From positions 1,072,121 to 1,136,120 of the forward strand of contig NW_019091425.1 of assembly GCF_001949145.1 (NCBI RefSeq): a stretch of 64,000 nt of DNA, in the 5' to 3' direction. Source of the stretch: Acanthaster planci. Lineage: Eukaryota > Echinodermata > Asteroidea > Valvatida > Acanthasteridae. The notes under the pieces were generated by a model. That model did no database searches and had not been told where the DNA came from. It saw only the letters and a program-made list of their open reading frames with translations. This document shows positions 12,752 through 27,700 of this stretch, one piece after another; the first letter of the stretch is position 1; each line of letters starts with the position of its first letter. Position numbers and translations under genes: made by a program.

Positions 12752-15700
12752 CTGCATTGTTAAAGCAATTTGCATTTATATACTCCATGCACATGTACAC
12801 ATGTATGTATGTACAAGTACTCATCGACACAGGGATGTTTACACAATAACAAAAAACAACAGACTCCACTCTCAAAGTCGATGCTAAATTAACATAAACA
12901 TGAAAACCTGGCTGTAATATCTACGCCATGTTATGACTACTCCTTAATGCAGGTTACAAATTTATGCAAACATCTGTACAAGGGCCAAATTGCAGTCTGG
13001 GGGTGCCAGTCTCATTAGTCCATGCAAATATCCCTGAGCAGCTTCATGCAATGCAATCGAGGATTATCTGCAGAGATACTGCTGGACCATACCGACCATC
13101 AAACTTGCAGCCAAATGTTACAGTGAACATGCAGTTCCACGTGCCACAATATCATGGACTGAAATTACCATGCTGGTACCGCCAAGAAATCCAGATTTAT
13201 AATTTTTTTTTTCTAAACACAGTGTATTGTGAGCTTTCCAGTTTCTTGTTTAAAAATTCAAAGTGATTTCTAAAATCAGCTCATTTTTTTCCACATTTAC
13301 GTGTACAATTTGTATCCAAATTAGCTTTCAAATGTTGCGATTTTTTTAATGTGAGCTCAAACCACTGTTGAGAATGGCCAATCAATTAGGCTTTCATGCA
13401 GTTACATGTGCAATGCTATCCATGTAACCTTTGTAGTAAATTTCAATGTCCATGTGAATGAACAACACAATGAATTACATGCCGGTAGCTACAGGGTGAA
13501 GCATTTCAGACAGATCAGATGATACTGCGTGGGTGGTGAGCGCATTAACATTGGTGTCCATATGGTGCAGAGGCACGAATGGGATCAAGGTTTGGCATGA
13601 GAGAAAACTGGTGTCTGTGCATAAACAAAATCCCCCGTCACACCACTCAATACATGGAGGAAAAATGTCTGTAGTGCTACATGCACATGTTATGTACATG
13701 AACAAGCACATTTACACATGAAATGCAGTTCTTACTGAATGTACACAAGTTTGAGAGAATATAATCCTACTCAAGAGACATACTTAAAAAAAATTCACAT
13801 CTGAAATACAGAAATATAAAAATTCAGGCAAAGCAAGGGTAAGTTTTGTTAAGAATGGGTAAAAATGCCAATCTCTCTTCAAGAGGACATTGATTTTGTT
13901 ATCACTAAAAGCATTCCTTGCCTGGCATGTGTGTATGCTCATTGCTTGATGACATGTAAGGCAATTTTTACAGCTAATTTACTGTATTGGTATGTGTACA
14001 AGGTGAAATGCATTTCAACCTAGTAGGTGCCACACTGAACGTAAGCTAAGGAGAGCAACAAAATGAACAGCTCATAGGCAAAAGCTGTAATACCTCATCG
14101 AATACTGGAAGTCTGGAATAGGCAGAACAAGAATGAATGACAAAGCCAAAAGGGGGGGTGTCTAGAGCATGTCTCTGTGACCAGATGCGTTTGTCCTTAC
14201 CCTCTTGTCAATATCGCCATGCTGGAGCTGCACGAAGCGAGCGCTGATGGCGGCGATGTAGCTTTGCTGATTGGAGAAAGCCACCCGGCCGGCACCCTTG
14301 GGGTACTTCAACTCCGGGTCCGTGTCGATGCCAGCGTAGCACACCCCTCCGTACAGACGATCCATGATCATGGCCAGCTCAACTGGAAAGAGAACAAACA
14401 ATCAGGTTGAAGATGTAGGACAGGCTCAGGGGTGGAAGGGGAAATTAACGTGGTACATGTATTAACAATACTACGACGTTGTCAGGGTATTTCTAAATGT
14501 CAGGCTTCAAGGTTTAAGTGATTGATCAGATTTTGGAAGGATGAGATCTGCATTACAGGGTTGCTGGCGTTTCATATTCTATCAAAGAATGAAAAAGAAT
14601 CACCCATTTCTATGAATAAAACAAAAAAACTTCCATCCTTCAAATTTTGTCCAAACAACAGTGACACTATCATGTGATTGTGACATTTTACAATAACAAT
14701 TCAGGGGTTATGTGTTTCCATCAATCAAAACAAAAAGCAAACAAGACATGCTTTACCAGTAAAAATCCCATATTTTCACCTATTTAAAGATAAAATGAAT
14801 GGATTGCATTAAAACAAAATGTAATTCAGTATTTTTTTACAATTCTATGTTAATGATTATTATGCCAACGTAAACCTATTTTGTCACTGTATCTTGCAGG
14901 ATTTCAGATGTGCTCTTTGTCAAGACAGCGTCACTTCCTTCATCACAAATAATCAGGAGGGAAGTAATCCTGTAGTAGGCTAATTTTCACAACAGTAAAG
15001 CCAGGGGTCTTTGTGAGGCGAATTTCTAATAAGTGCAGAGTGGGTGTAAGCATCTCAAGGGGCATTTCCAGAGATTTCCGAAAATTCCCCCCCTCCTCTC
15101 AAACAGCATAGTATTTCAAAATGGAAGAACCACTGATAGGTATCCTGAAGTGCTTTTAGGCAGGTAGGCATTGTTGGCACTGTAAATTAAATCAAGTACA
15201 GACAACAATTCTCGTCAGACAACTTGGGGGTGAAGGGCTGCAATTAAATTATGCGACTCGTAGGTGAACCCCCATTCACAGGTGCCAAAATGACTCAGGC
15301 CAATAAGGGAAGACCGTGGCTGTATCAGGTGGACGGAGGAAGGAAATTGCTAATTGATTTCCTATGGCTTCCACACATGTCCATATCCATTCAGGTTTTT
15401 GCTGATCGGAAAAATGCCACAGCTTGTAGGAGGGGGCGGTGGACGTACTTTGACCCATGTGGACTGGACAACAGGGACAGCAGTCTATTAGGGTGTCTAA
15501 TCCATTAGACCAGTTAGACCATGAGGACAGGATGGCCAGACTGACCAATACATAAGAGATACCTTCTCAGGGTCACTGGTGGCCTGTGGAGACATTCCAG
15601 CATTAGGTTATAGATTGATCTACATGTCAGTGTAGTAACAAACTCATAAAAGAGCTGACCAGTCACAGAAATATTTTTAAATTCTGAGTCATACAGCCGA

Positions 15701-18700
15701 ATAATTTCCCTTCCATTTTCACAATCCCTCTTCAGCTGGCCTATTTATAAACTGCACAGCTGAAACCATCATATCCACAGCAGGGCTTAAGCAGTGTAAA
15801 GATGCCTGGAGCAGAAGCACAGACACACTGAATAACCTGCGATTGGGAGGAATATGAGGAAACGTGTTCAAACACGATCCAAGAACCCCATAATCAAACT
15901 TACTCGCTCGGAGAGGCCTGGGCACTCCTCCAACGAATATTGTTTTCCTGGGGTCCAGAGGCTGCGAGCCATCCAAAACAAAGTCGCTGTCAGCAAGGTT
16001 CCAGGGGCGGATTTGGACCTAACCAAAAAGAAGAAATGTACAGAATCATGAGACCAGTAGCAATTTTGCGTGGCTTAAGAAAAGACTACTGTCTTTGACG
16101 CTCATAAATCACAGAAATTTTCATTAAATTTACATGTATGTCTGAATGCTTTCTCCCCCTTAAAACATCTTTGCACCAACAAACTGATTCCAAATTTGTA
16201 CACTGTTCCATGCAGAATTTATGAAATATATGTCAATAGTGAATGGTACTGTGGGTGGAAAGTTTCTGACAGTAACCCAAGTCAAAGTCAAATCAAACTT
16301 TTCTTATCAACATGCCTTGCTTTGGGTGCAACTGCGATTGTCTGATTACAATTTACAAAATGTGTGTATACATGTTCATATACGTTGTAAATTTGAAGAC
16401 ATCTTCTACATAATTTGACAAAAGTGCATGAACATGTACATTATATTTACAACCACAACTATTTGTACATTCGTTAAGTATACCAGTACGTGTAAGAGCA
16501 CAATCTCTCCTTTTTTTTACTGCTTATTATTATTGTTTCACCACAGTAGTATTTCAAGCAAGAAAAATCCAAAAATAGGAACACATGCAACATGTTTCAA
16601 TTGAATAGAGGATCATGAAAACACTATTTTCCACGCAAGATTGTGCCTTTTTAGTAACCATGTCATACCATTACGAGTAAAAATAACCTGTGAGGCATAC
16701 TTTCTCATGGAGAATATCCTTTTCAAATTATCATTCGTCCCTTCAAGAAATACTACATTAAGCACAGGCACGGCATGTATTTTTGACTGGTATTTCCTCC
16801 TTATCAGACGTACTGATGGGAGACATCCCGCATGAATCACTCAATTTGCTTCAGAAAAAACAAAGAAAAATGGAGGGAGAGAGAGAGAGACAGACAGAGA
16901 GGCCAAAGATATTCACAGGTCAACATTCCCGTTTTGCGGTGGGGGGGGGGAAATCTCATCCAAATGGGTCCTTTCCCAGAATGATAAATGAGTCTTGCAT
17001 ACAAGACGACTGCCTGCACCCCTGCGCCTGCATCATTATTGTGGGGTGTTGGCCTGGTCATGAAATATGCAAGGCCGGGTAGGGTTCAGGCAGGAGATTG
17101 GCTTTGGGGTGATCAGCTGGGAATCTCAACTAGCTGAGCATGATTTCAATCCTGTCAGGGAAAATTAAGGATGCCTCTTGAAAACTGGTGATGATTTGTT
17201 TGTCTTCTTAAAAGGACATGGCTCACCCCGGCGAACACTGCTTCACAAAATACGAGCACCTTATAATGTATAAGTAGTGCTTTTTCAAAAGTACAAGGAA
17301 TAAACAATACAGGTTTCCTTGTATTTTTTTATTTTTTTTTTAATCTAATACAAATTTGTGAATTTTGTTTGAAAACATTCAATGACATCAGATGCAATGC
17401 CTGTATCACACAAAAAACTCTTTTGTATTGATTCCAACACACAATAACTGTCAATATTTCTGTATTTCATTGACTATGCCACATACAAGCCATACCAAGG
17501 GTTTCACAATAAAGGTTTTGGGCGGTCATTCACACCAAAGTCATTTCTCCAGTCAAATTAACAAGCACTGACTTACGGGTTTGTCTTTAATGGTCGGACT
17601 TGAGACGCAGAGATAGAGTTTGTCCTCCTCCTTAATGCATGCCTCGATCAGTGCCTGCACAGACCGCTCGTCTTGGAACAGGAGGAATGCATAACCTAGG
17701 GGGACAACATTATCAGACATCATCAGCACGAAATGCAAAGGACGTCAAGTGAGGAACTCAAAACTATGCTTTATGGGTTCGAGTCTGTTCGTCAAGGGCT
17801 GGCAAGCTGGAGGTCTTTTGGGGGAGGGGGCTGGTCATAAATTATACACAACACAAAACAGGGAGTGGAAAAAACATACAAGACAAGCATGAAACTGTTC
17901 AATGTAATGTGCCATTTCTGCACCCGACATTTCCCTCTCTTGTTTTTGTCTACCCCTATAGAGAGAAGCATTTTGGCACTCTCAAGTGAACATGCATCGG
18001 ACATTTCTGACAGCACCTCAATCTCAAATGACCCAACACAGACTGCGCCATTATGACAGCTCCAGCAACGTCTCTGGCATACTGAATGTACCAACAGAGC
18101 CTTTTCCAGTGCCTGCACTAATACGGTCATGGTTGAAGGCAGTGCTTCAACCCTGCAATCAGATACATGAGCTTCCTTTTAGGTGGCATCTTGGGGGCCT
18201 TCTTAGTATCACAAGACCCATTACACTATCACTTAAGATAGCGTCCTGCCAGGCAGTCAAGACGTGGCCAGCATTACCGTCATACAATTGACGCGTCTGT
18301 AAACTTGCCCTGGACTGAACAGGCTGAAACTCTGAAACCCCTCAAGTGTTTTCAAGCCCCCCTCCCCCACAACTTTATTTTTTGTTAACGAGAAGCAAAA
18401 ATGTGACTCCTTGGGATTCTTCGAATGAAGGGGCATCACTGTAAGAACACCGTTGGCTCAATGTTACTTGACACTTCTACAAGACACAGCTTAGGCTCTG
18501 ACAAAAGCCCCCAGACACCGGCGGGAGAATAGAGAATATGTAATGGGATAGGACTGTGAAGGAATCACAGTGAATTTGTTTCATCGTGGGGTTTTGTCCA
18601 GTACCTTTGGGTGGGAAATACGACTTGCTCTCTGCTTTGTGGGGCCAGTCAACTACGAGACTGCCAAAACGTCGGAAACTGGCTGTGATCTCCTCTGCAG

Positions 18701-21700
18701 TAAAGAAAGTGGGAGCAATTTTTTTATCATACATTGTAGCACTGACATCTGAATAATAATGCTCACTTTCAAATATCCAACTACCCCCTTTGCTCACAAA
18801 AAGAATTGACCAATTTGTTCAACTGTGCGTGCTGTGTAAGAGTGTCCTCACCAATGTTTGTGATTGCATCAAATTTGCATCAACTATAAATTTTTTATTA
18901 ATGCTCTCAAGAAATACATGCACTTTTGCCTGTGAGCTCTGTTTGCATTTATTAAATTAAATGTACGGTGCATGTGCATGTAACACTGTGCATGTACACG
19001 TACATGTACATGCATATGGACACATACAGTCACACCAACATGTAGCTTGAATGTAGAAAAGTATGTACTTTACATCATAAGATCTTTTTCCATGTATACA
19101 TATGCAGGTAATGAGTGCTCTTATCAAGGCCATGAATGCAATGCAAGATGTTGTCGCTCATCACTGTCTATGTCAGTGGTCTGCCACAGCATCAGCTTCA
19201 TATTCCACATGGTAGCATCTAATCAACTTGACCTTTCATCAATGACTACTGTTACTGTATTTATTATAAGGCCTCCCTGATCAATACAAGCCATGATTGG
19301 ATACGCAGGATAACACACGAAAGAGCTTTTAGTAGCATCAAATTAAAAATGGCAAATTGGGAAAGGCTTTTGCAGCAATGGTGGTTTATTTCTTTGAAAC
19401 AAATTTTGACTAAAACTCAACTAAGAGTGGCACCTGGCTTTATTGTGGGAAATATGTATGAGCTGTTCTGAAAATGAGCGCCTCCGATATTCAATATTAA
19501 ATTGCAAGTGCCCCAACTTTAAAAACCACTGTAGTGCATGTATATGTGACTGTCGTTTTGATTTATCTTAGCCTTGAGTCTCTCACACATATCCATTACC
19601 GGTAGCTATTGTACTATTGGAATAGACAAATATATATAAGAAAGAAGATGTCCGTAGATTGTTCTGAAGCCTCACGGATACACCGTGAGACAAACAGTTG
19701 AAATTGAAGTTAATTTGATAAGTCTGTTTCAATTCACTCTCCTAGCTCTTTTTTTGGAGGGGGTGGTGGAGGCTGGGGGACAGGAACTGCTAGATACTTA
19801 TAGACAATGTTATTTTTTGTTTTTAATTGGAGCTGGTGAATGAAATACCCAGCTCACGAACCACTCAACCGTTTCCCCTGCGCCAGCCCACGCTCTGTCA
19901 CAACCTACCTTCATCAATATCAGGCGGCAAGCCACCCACAAACACTTTCCTGGAGAACCTCTCAATTCCGTAGTCTGGGTTCGATCGTGGAGAAATATGA
20001 CCGGGAGAGCTGAGGGAGGGCACAATCTGATCATGTCGACCATCGTCCAGCAATCCATCTGCATATGGACAAGCCAAAAAAAAAGCTCAGGATTAAATTT
20101 TGGAATTCCTTTCATCGGCAGTTCAAAAGGAATGCACACTCATGGTATGGAATACGCATACATATATGTACATACATGTACAATTGAAAAGGCAAGGTTT
20201 TAAAGAACAAGACGGTTGCAAAAAATAATTAATCAATGATTTGTTAACAGTGAAACACAATTTAAGACGATTCGCATATGTTCCCGTACATTTACTGTAG
20301 CAGTTAGCAAACAATACTAGTTCATGTACATTGCACATGTAGCTGCCGGTATGGTATATGTATATACTATATGTACATCTGTTTTGTAAAGCGGGCTAAA
20401 CTTTTCCTACTTCATGGTCGCCCTTTACTAAGTATCATCATATATGAAAGCTACAAGAAGTACATTAAACAAAATACTAGTGTATAAGTCCCTAATCTTT
20501 AAAATGTACCGGTAGTGTATGTTTTTCCAGATAATTTTCATGCATACCAGTACACTCTATTGGCTTGAGGTAAATTTGTTGCGTTATTTCACATGCAAAA
20601 GGTTGCCAAATTTCAGGGAATGCAGTGCATTTAGATGTATTCTGTACGTATATATGAGCTGTAATGTTCTGCAATTCACATGCCTTTGGCATCCACATGT
20701 CTGAGTAAGAGACATACAGTACTGTAAGTATCCTTTCAAGTGGCAAAAAATATTATGATTTATGCTGTCGCTGGCATGTACGCAACTGGATGTCACTGGC
20801 AACTAAATGTTAATCATACTCCATTATAATGACCAGCTGTTTCCCTGTTTATATTTTTTTCTGTTGTATATAAAGCAAATACTTCTACATGTACAATGTA
20901 CATGCAGCTTAGCTGTATCTGCCTCATAAAGAGTCAAAATGCATAAAAATAAGAATTTGAGGCTAAATTTAACACAGCTAAAAAAATAAAACCAGAAATT
21001 ACTCATTTTCCTTAGAATTAAATGTAACTAAATGTACCAGTACATGTTGGTGCACTAATTAAAATACTGGAATAGGTACATTCATATGTGTGTATATGTA
21101 CGCCGATACTTGAAATTTTAATTCAATACCTTCTAAACAGATTTGGGCCAGTTTGAAATATAAAAAGCTATGAATATGGGGGCTACGGTACATGTATACG
21201 AGGAAATTTATCACAAATGACCTCACACGTCAATGTAGGAGAAAAAAATACTGCTGTCAGTGAATCACCAGCTGGTGGATTTCTGATGGTATGCCTAATT
21301 TGCATGTGGTTCCCACACCTTGCTTTATATGCAGACTAAACAGCCATTGGGATTAATATCTACTGACAAACGGCGCATAATGAGCTTCAGAGGCACAGTA
21401 ACATCTGCATCTTGCATAAGTTTGCGTGTGCTGGTAAAAACGTCAATGTATATGTACCGGTACATGTAACTGTGCTTGTGCTTTTGTTTCCACCAAGAAT
21501 GAATTTCCTGAACGAGGATCTACCGGTGTTTTATTATTACTCAGGGCATCCATACCCATGTACATGTACACGTTAACAGTGCATTATATGATATGAATCA
21601 CAAGAACGGCGAACTGCCTAATTATACAGACCTGTAATAAAATATCATTGTCACTTTCTGTACCAGTGCAACATCCAGGAAGCAACTGCTTTTTATTCCT

Positions 21701-24700
21701 TACAACATTAATAAGAACACAGTTACATATTGTATAATAGTGGTATTCATGTTGTAATACAAATGTCTACATGTACTGTACAACATACATGTACATACCA
21801 GTACAAGAGCATGTACAGTGTATTTGCAATGTACCGGGTACCAGTATAATTGGACTTGCACCTGAATGCATGTGGTACATGAAGTGAATAAATTATCAAA
21901 TATCAAATCAGTTTGATGTACATGTACATGCAGCGTAACCCACTTGGCTTAAATTAAAAACAATTTGCACAGTACCGTAAATGTGACAAGAACAAATCAC
22001 ATTATAATGTGAAATACTGCATGTACTGTACATGAACATACATGTACACTACCGGTAGTTAACTTTTTTTAAAATACAGATGTACAGTGTGCATGCACAT
22101 GAATTAATGCATAAGCTTCAAATGAAATTCCGGTACTGGTGCATGTACAGTACATGTGTCTTCTACAAAATATAAGAAAACAGAATTTACAAGAACTGTA
22201 CATTCAGGCAGCTATGAAAATACATGTATGTTGGTCCACGTAGTAATCCTCTATTACATTTCAGGTACTACATATACATGTGTTTATCCGACAGCAACAA
22301 AAAAAGGTGAGGTTGTAATATTAATTATTTGATTTTAGGAAATATCAACATCTTTATTATACAGCTCTCAGGTGTGTGTAGAAACCCCTGCCAAAGGGCT
22401 GTTTTCCACAGCCACACAGTGACGTCAATGGCAAACCTTTCAGCACGGGTTAATTCTAGGCTCATAATTACAGCCAATGTGGGCTGTATATTGATTGCAC
22501 ACTGCCTCAGCATCCACACCTCCGTGTTTACACACAAAAGAATCTATGTGGCAGTCACTGCATTTGTAAATGGCCAGAACGGATACTCTTCTTGCTGGTG
22601 GGCAGACATGAATAGTAATGAAGGCTGCATGCCTGCATAATGAGCATTTTGGGTCGTCTTTATGATAAAAGAAATCATCAGAATTTCTCATCCACTTATC
22701 TGAAAATATTAAATGATGGAACTAATTCTAATGAAATAACGTATTGTTTTACTTGCAATTTTATTTGTGATGTCTGGGAACAAATTCCAACCTATAATGA
22801 TGGCCAATATGTGTGTGCAGTATGCGTGTACATGTAGTGATTAAAAAATAAATTTCGTGTAGCTGCAAATTTCAAGATTTAGTTGTATTCATGTGTAAAC
22901 TAAGGTGTATTCTGTTAACTGCAATCGGTACTTGACATTCATTGAGTACATGTACAGTAAAAACATACATACATGTATACTGTACATACATGTAACGTAT
23001 ATAAACGTACATACATGTACATGTACATACATGTACTGTTATCTGAGCGATACAAACCAGGAAAGAAATACAGGACACACGCTGTACACCTTGCTGGTAC
23101 ATATACCCGGTAAGTACATTTAACAAATGTTGACCGCTGCGGTGTAGGATATGATGCTTTGAACACCCGAAGGATGCATAGTGCCCTGAGGCATCATATC
23201 CACACCAAAGCAGTCAATGACTGTTTTGTTACACCTCTGTCTTAAGGAATTTATCCAAAGAAACAAGCCCTGAATTTCAGAAGACGATAGGCCTACTGTC
23301 AAAGTGTACAATTGTAATAAACAGACGTAAGCGATATCGTCTGCAAATGCAATGTTCCCTCACCTTCTTTAATCGCGTAATCTTTAATGTAAAACTAGTG
23401 TGGGTACCAGTGTGTACATGTAGTCTGGTATTAGTGGTCCCTGTATTACCTTATACACTGTGGGGATGGGAATAAGTCTGTTATATGTGCGCAATTCTTG
23501 ATCGTATTCCCTGGTAGCCTACGCACAAAATGTATCATGGGTACCATGCAAAACTTACTAAAGGAGCGGAAATGTTTGCCCTCGAACTTCCCGAAGCTCT
23601 TATGTCTTGCGCGTGTGTGCAGAAAGAGATATATCACGGTGAGTGTAATAGGCGCATATATCACCCCGTCATGTGATCGTTCAGGGCCAATAAATGGACA
23701 GTATCCAAGACAGAGGTACGAAAATATTCTTATCACACGAGTACGAGTGGAACACGGAATAATGTAGTGCATCTGTGTCCCGTATGCCACGAGGCCAAAG
23801 GCCAAGTGCTATAAGGGACACATACATGTATGCACTACATTATTCCTAGTTCCAAGAGCGCGAGCTGGATAACAAATTTTTCTTCAAAAAAAAATGAACA
23901 TGCAGTAAAGATGGTAAAGTTGCCTATGGGTGCTTTACATACAAAACACCCAAAATATCATACAGCGCACGACAAAAACAGTAACACCGATGTACCACAA
24001 TTTGGCAATTTTCTCTAGGAGGCATGCGAATTATTTGTGTTTTAACTTTATTTCAATAACAACAATAACAATAGGGCCTCCACTGAGAAAGGAAATTGTG
24101 CGCGTGGATTTAAGAATCATGTGGCGATCAGCGCCAGCAATCGTGCCACTTTTAAATTACAGTGATGTAGACGTGCATTTGCTTGTAGCATAAAAATAGC
24201 GTATTGCATTGAGTTAGAACATTGCATTATGTAGGGTTTGATATGAACCGTGCAGTTAGGTTATACATCACAGTTTGTTGACATGGATCGACCAATCAGA
24301 ATTGTGAAATCAAGTTTGCCTACAGACAAGTACAGTACATGTCTACCCATACACATGCACATGTATGTTCACGGTATCATGTACATGTACATGTACATGT
24401 ATGCAAATTTAGAAATTACAACACTTTAGCAGCATTACATGTGGCTAACCCAACTTGTCAACAAATAAATGTCTAAACTTATGGGGTCAAATAATTGATT
24501 TTGCAAAGCAGCATGTACACATACATGTATGTACCTGTGCAGTAAAAAGACCTTGGTATGATACTACATGTGTACATGTACAGTATATGTACCGGTATAC
24601 ATCATTTACCGGTACATACATGTACATTTAGATTATTCATGTAAATTAATAATATGTTGACATCCAGAAACTATCCTGGATGAAATAACAATTGCTGGAA

Positions 24701-27700
24701 ATGTACCATACATTTGTTTAAAGTATGCATTTTTGAGGTGGGGGAGGGCTGTTCTTTATTTCAGCATAGTACATGTACCAGTATGCGTACAACTGGTGTA
24801 AAGTCTGTAAGTTAACATTCACAATGGCCTATCGGTACACTGAAAAGAAGGCTCATTTAATGTCAGAGGGTAAAAGTCACCTTGTGTTATTTTGGTTTCC
24901 ACAAATAAAACAGTGTCAGCATTATGCTAGACCCAGCACCTTTCCACAATGGACACTATTGACACAGGACTCAAGTCTTCATAATGTCTTTGAAGTTGCT
25001 GTAGATCCTAGCAGAGTACACAGTTGATAAAATCACAATGACTACAGGTACGCGTAGGTCCCTCATATACATGTATTTGTTTTTTATCTGTGCACTTTGG
25101 AATAGATGTGTATAAAGCATATGCAGGCTAATTGAATAATTAGCCTAGTGGCACTTACATTGTACAATATGATACATTCACATGTGTGTGTCTGCACACA
25201 TAAAGGGGGTGGGTTTTTCATGACTTCATTTTCTCAGTCCTTGCAGAATACCAAAAGGATTTTCAGCGTTGAAATTTTCAAAGGTGAAGAAATTTTCCCG
25301 CTGATGCATCATGGGAAACCTTGTCATTTTTTTCTGTCCAATTTTCTCACACTAACACAAATTCTACTTTGAGCATTTTTGAAATGAGTGGATTCGGCTT
25401 AGACTTTGATTTCGCTGGTTCCAGCCATTTTGAAGCAGCATTTGAAACCCCACGTTCAAGCTCTGACTAGAGAACCAGCGAAACCAAAGTCTAAGCCGAA
25501 TCCATTCATTTCGAAAATGTTCTTTGTTCACATTTTCACTTGTGAAACGCTAATGAAATTTGGTCAAGGAGCAGCATATGGTATTTGAATTGTGAAGGTA
25601 ACAAAGGTTTTAAAATCTTGAAGCCTGTTACATGACCGATATTTAGGCTCAACAGAAAGTGTTTAATCAAGGTGAGCACAAGGAAGAGGTGAGCACAAGA
25701 AATTAACTGAAAGGAGCCCTCACAATGTACCCGTGTCATCACATTTCACCTGTAACAGCTGGTAAGGACAAAAGCAACAGTACAGCCGTGTTCCCGTTGA
25801 ACTTTTTTGATTAACCTACCAAGATTCAATCCAATGGGAACACACAGTAAAGTAACGTCCCGGTTATCTTACCACGATCATGATGTAAAACTTAACTAAC
25901 AGGCTGAAAAGAGTCGTGGAAGATTTCTGCACAGCCACGGTAAGTTGTAGCAGGGGTGCAAAAAAGTCCAACAGAAACAGTTCCCGTACAATGTAAATGT
26001 ACGGTACATTGACTACCCGGTACGACCACGCTAAACCTATGAATCATGACTACTACTACACAGAGATCTATAGTGGGCACACAAAATTGGTTGTGTGGTT
26101 CCCAGTCTCCAGCTCCATGTGTACAGTACGGCATTATGCCATGTACACACATTGTGTATGGGTACATGTTGTGGCAGATTTGGCTGAATTCATCTGATTT
26201 TGTCATTTTTTTTGTTAGATTTTGCCACTTTTGTCATGATTTGTACAGCACAGGCTATGTACATGTAATTAGCTAGTTTTATTAGTACTATGAATATACA
26301 TTCTGTTACAGGAAAAAAATCCATGTGGGAATGCGTGGTACCGGTAGATTGACATGAAGGAATGTCGTGGTAAGTTTCTGCGTGCCCGCAGAAGAAAAAG
26401 TCCAATGGAAACATGGCTTATGATAACAAATGGAAGATGCACATGTACCCGTACATGTGTGTAGAGATGTTAGGATGAATATTTTATATCCAGGCTTCAG
26501 ATACACATGGACAATCACGCATGTATGTACATCTACATGTACATACAGTACATTGTACATTCACCAAAAAGCACATTCACAACGAAAGCCATTATCAACA
26601 AATTAACATCTTACATGTAGCTAGGCCACTGGTAAATTAAATAACTGCTATTAATATGGCAGAATGCTGGACAATGTCAATTATCTACCCTGGCCCTTAA
26701 AATGTATTCATGTACCAGTACATGTACGTATAGGTTATCTTATGCAGTTTTAAGGACATGTACATGTACTAGTACATGTATGTAGTGGCAGCTTCAATAA
26801 TGCAGACAGAATGATAATTTATATTACACATACATGTACAATGTACATGTACTGCCAACCATGTACTGGTACTATGTACGTATACATGTACAATCTACAG
26901 ATGTACATACATGTACATACATACCATACTTAAACACACTCTAACCATATATGACAGCTCTGAATCCAACTGTGATTTTTTACACATCCTTACAGTGAAA
27001 CCATACTGGTACATGTGGCATGCTAAGGACGATTACACAGGACACTCAAAACAAAGGACACATATTACATGTAGTACTGATTATACTGTATCATGTACAT
27101 GTACATGCAAAGTATCAGTAATTCAAAAATAAGACAGAAGCATGAACATTCTTTCATAGAGATTACCTGATTCAATTAAGAGAGGAAATTTGCTATCTAT
27201 GTGCAAGGAAATAACTTGTTGAAATCTTAATTTCACAGGAAAATGGTGTTTAGGCACGTAAGCCTGGCATGCCTTGCCTTTCTTTAAATATGAACAGCAA
27301 AGATGTCTACATGTACATGTAACATGAGCCAAAACTCTAAAAAAATTAAACACTCCATGCTTAATCTACATGTACAATGTACATGTAGACTTACCCAGTA
27401 CTTCAAAAGTTCAGCTGATTTCCCACTGATGGAAAGTAATAGGGTTTCGATTGACTGCATCAACTTGTGCCATCCACTACATGACGTCAAGGCTCAATGT
27501 ATGCATGGTACCAGCACTCCAGCTTTAGCAATGTAAAAATTACATGCTGAGCTGGGCCATCAAATTTTGTTCCCCAAGCATGTATTAATCTAAAAAATCA
27601 TTATTCTTCTATGTTGAAATCAACTCTGCAGAAACTACATGCACCTACATGTATACATAAGGTATGAAAGTAGGAAGTAGAAATACTTGTAAGGTGAACT

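Larger units (their letters stand above)
12752..19908 (-). other. CPEB introns 3-7, short introns between RRM and zinc-domain exons
   Basis: This span holds the introns at 12752-14200, 14383-15903, 16019-17576, 17696-18604 and 18695-19908. All start GT and end AG on the minus strand. They show no other recognisable genes. A purine run GAGAGAGAGA lies near 16877 and a palindromic ACATGTAC cluster near 18970-19030. Confidence 0.7.

Noticed and set aside
19810-20139. A 109-codon minus-strand open frame over CPEB exon 3
   Set aside because: Wrong frame: the RRM1 sequence KVFVGGLP is read in a different frame bounded by a proper acceptor and donor.
22440-22691. Cys-rich minus-strand frame (CSLC, CSDCH) that hints at a zinc finger
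   Set aside because: The spacing fits no zinc-binding fold I know, it lies inside the repeat-rich CPEB intron, and there are no flanking signals to make it an exon.
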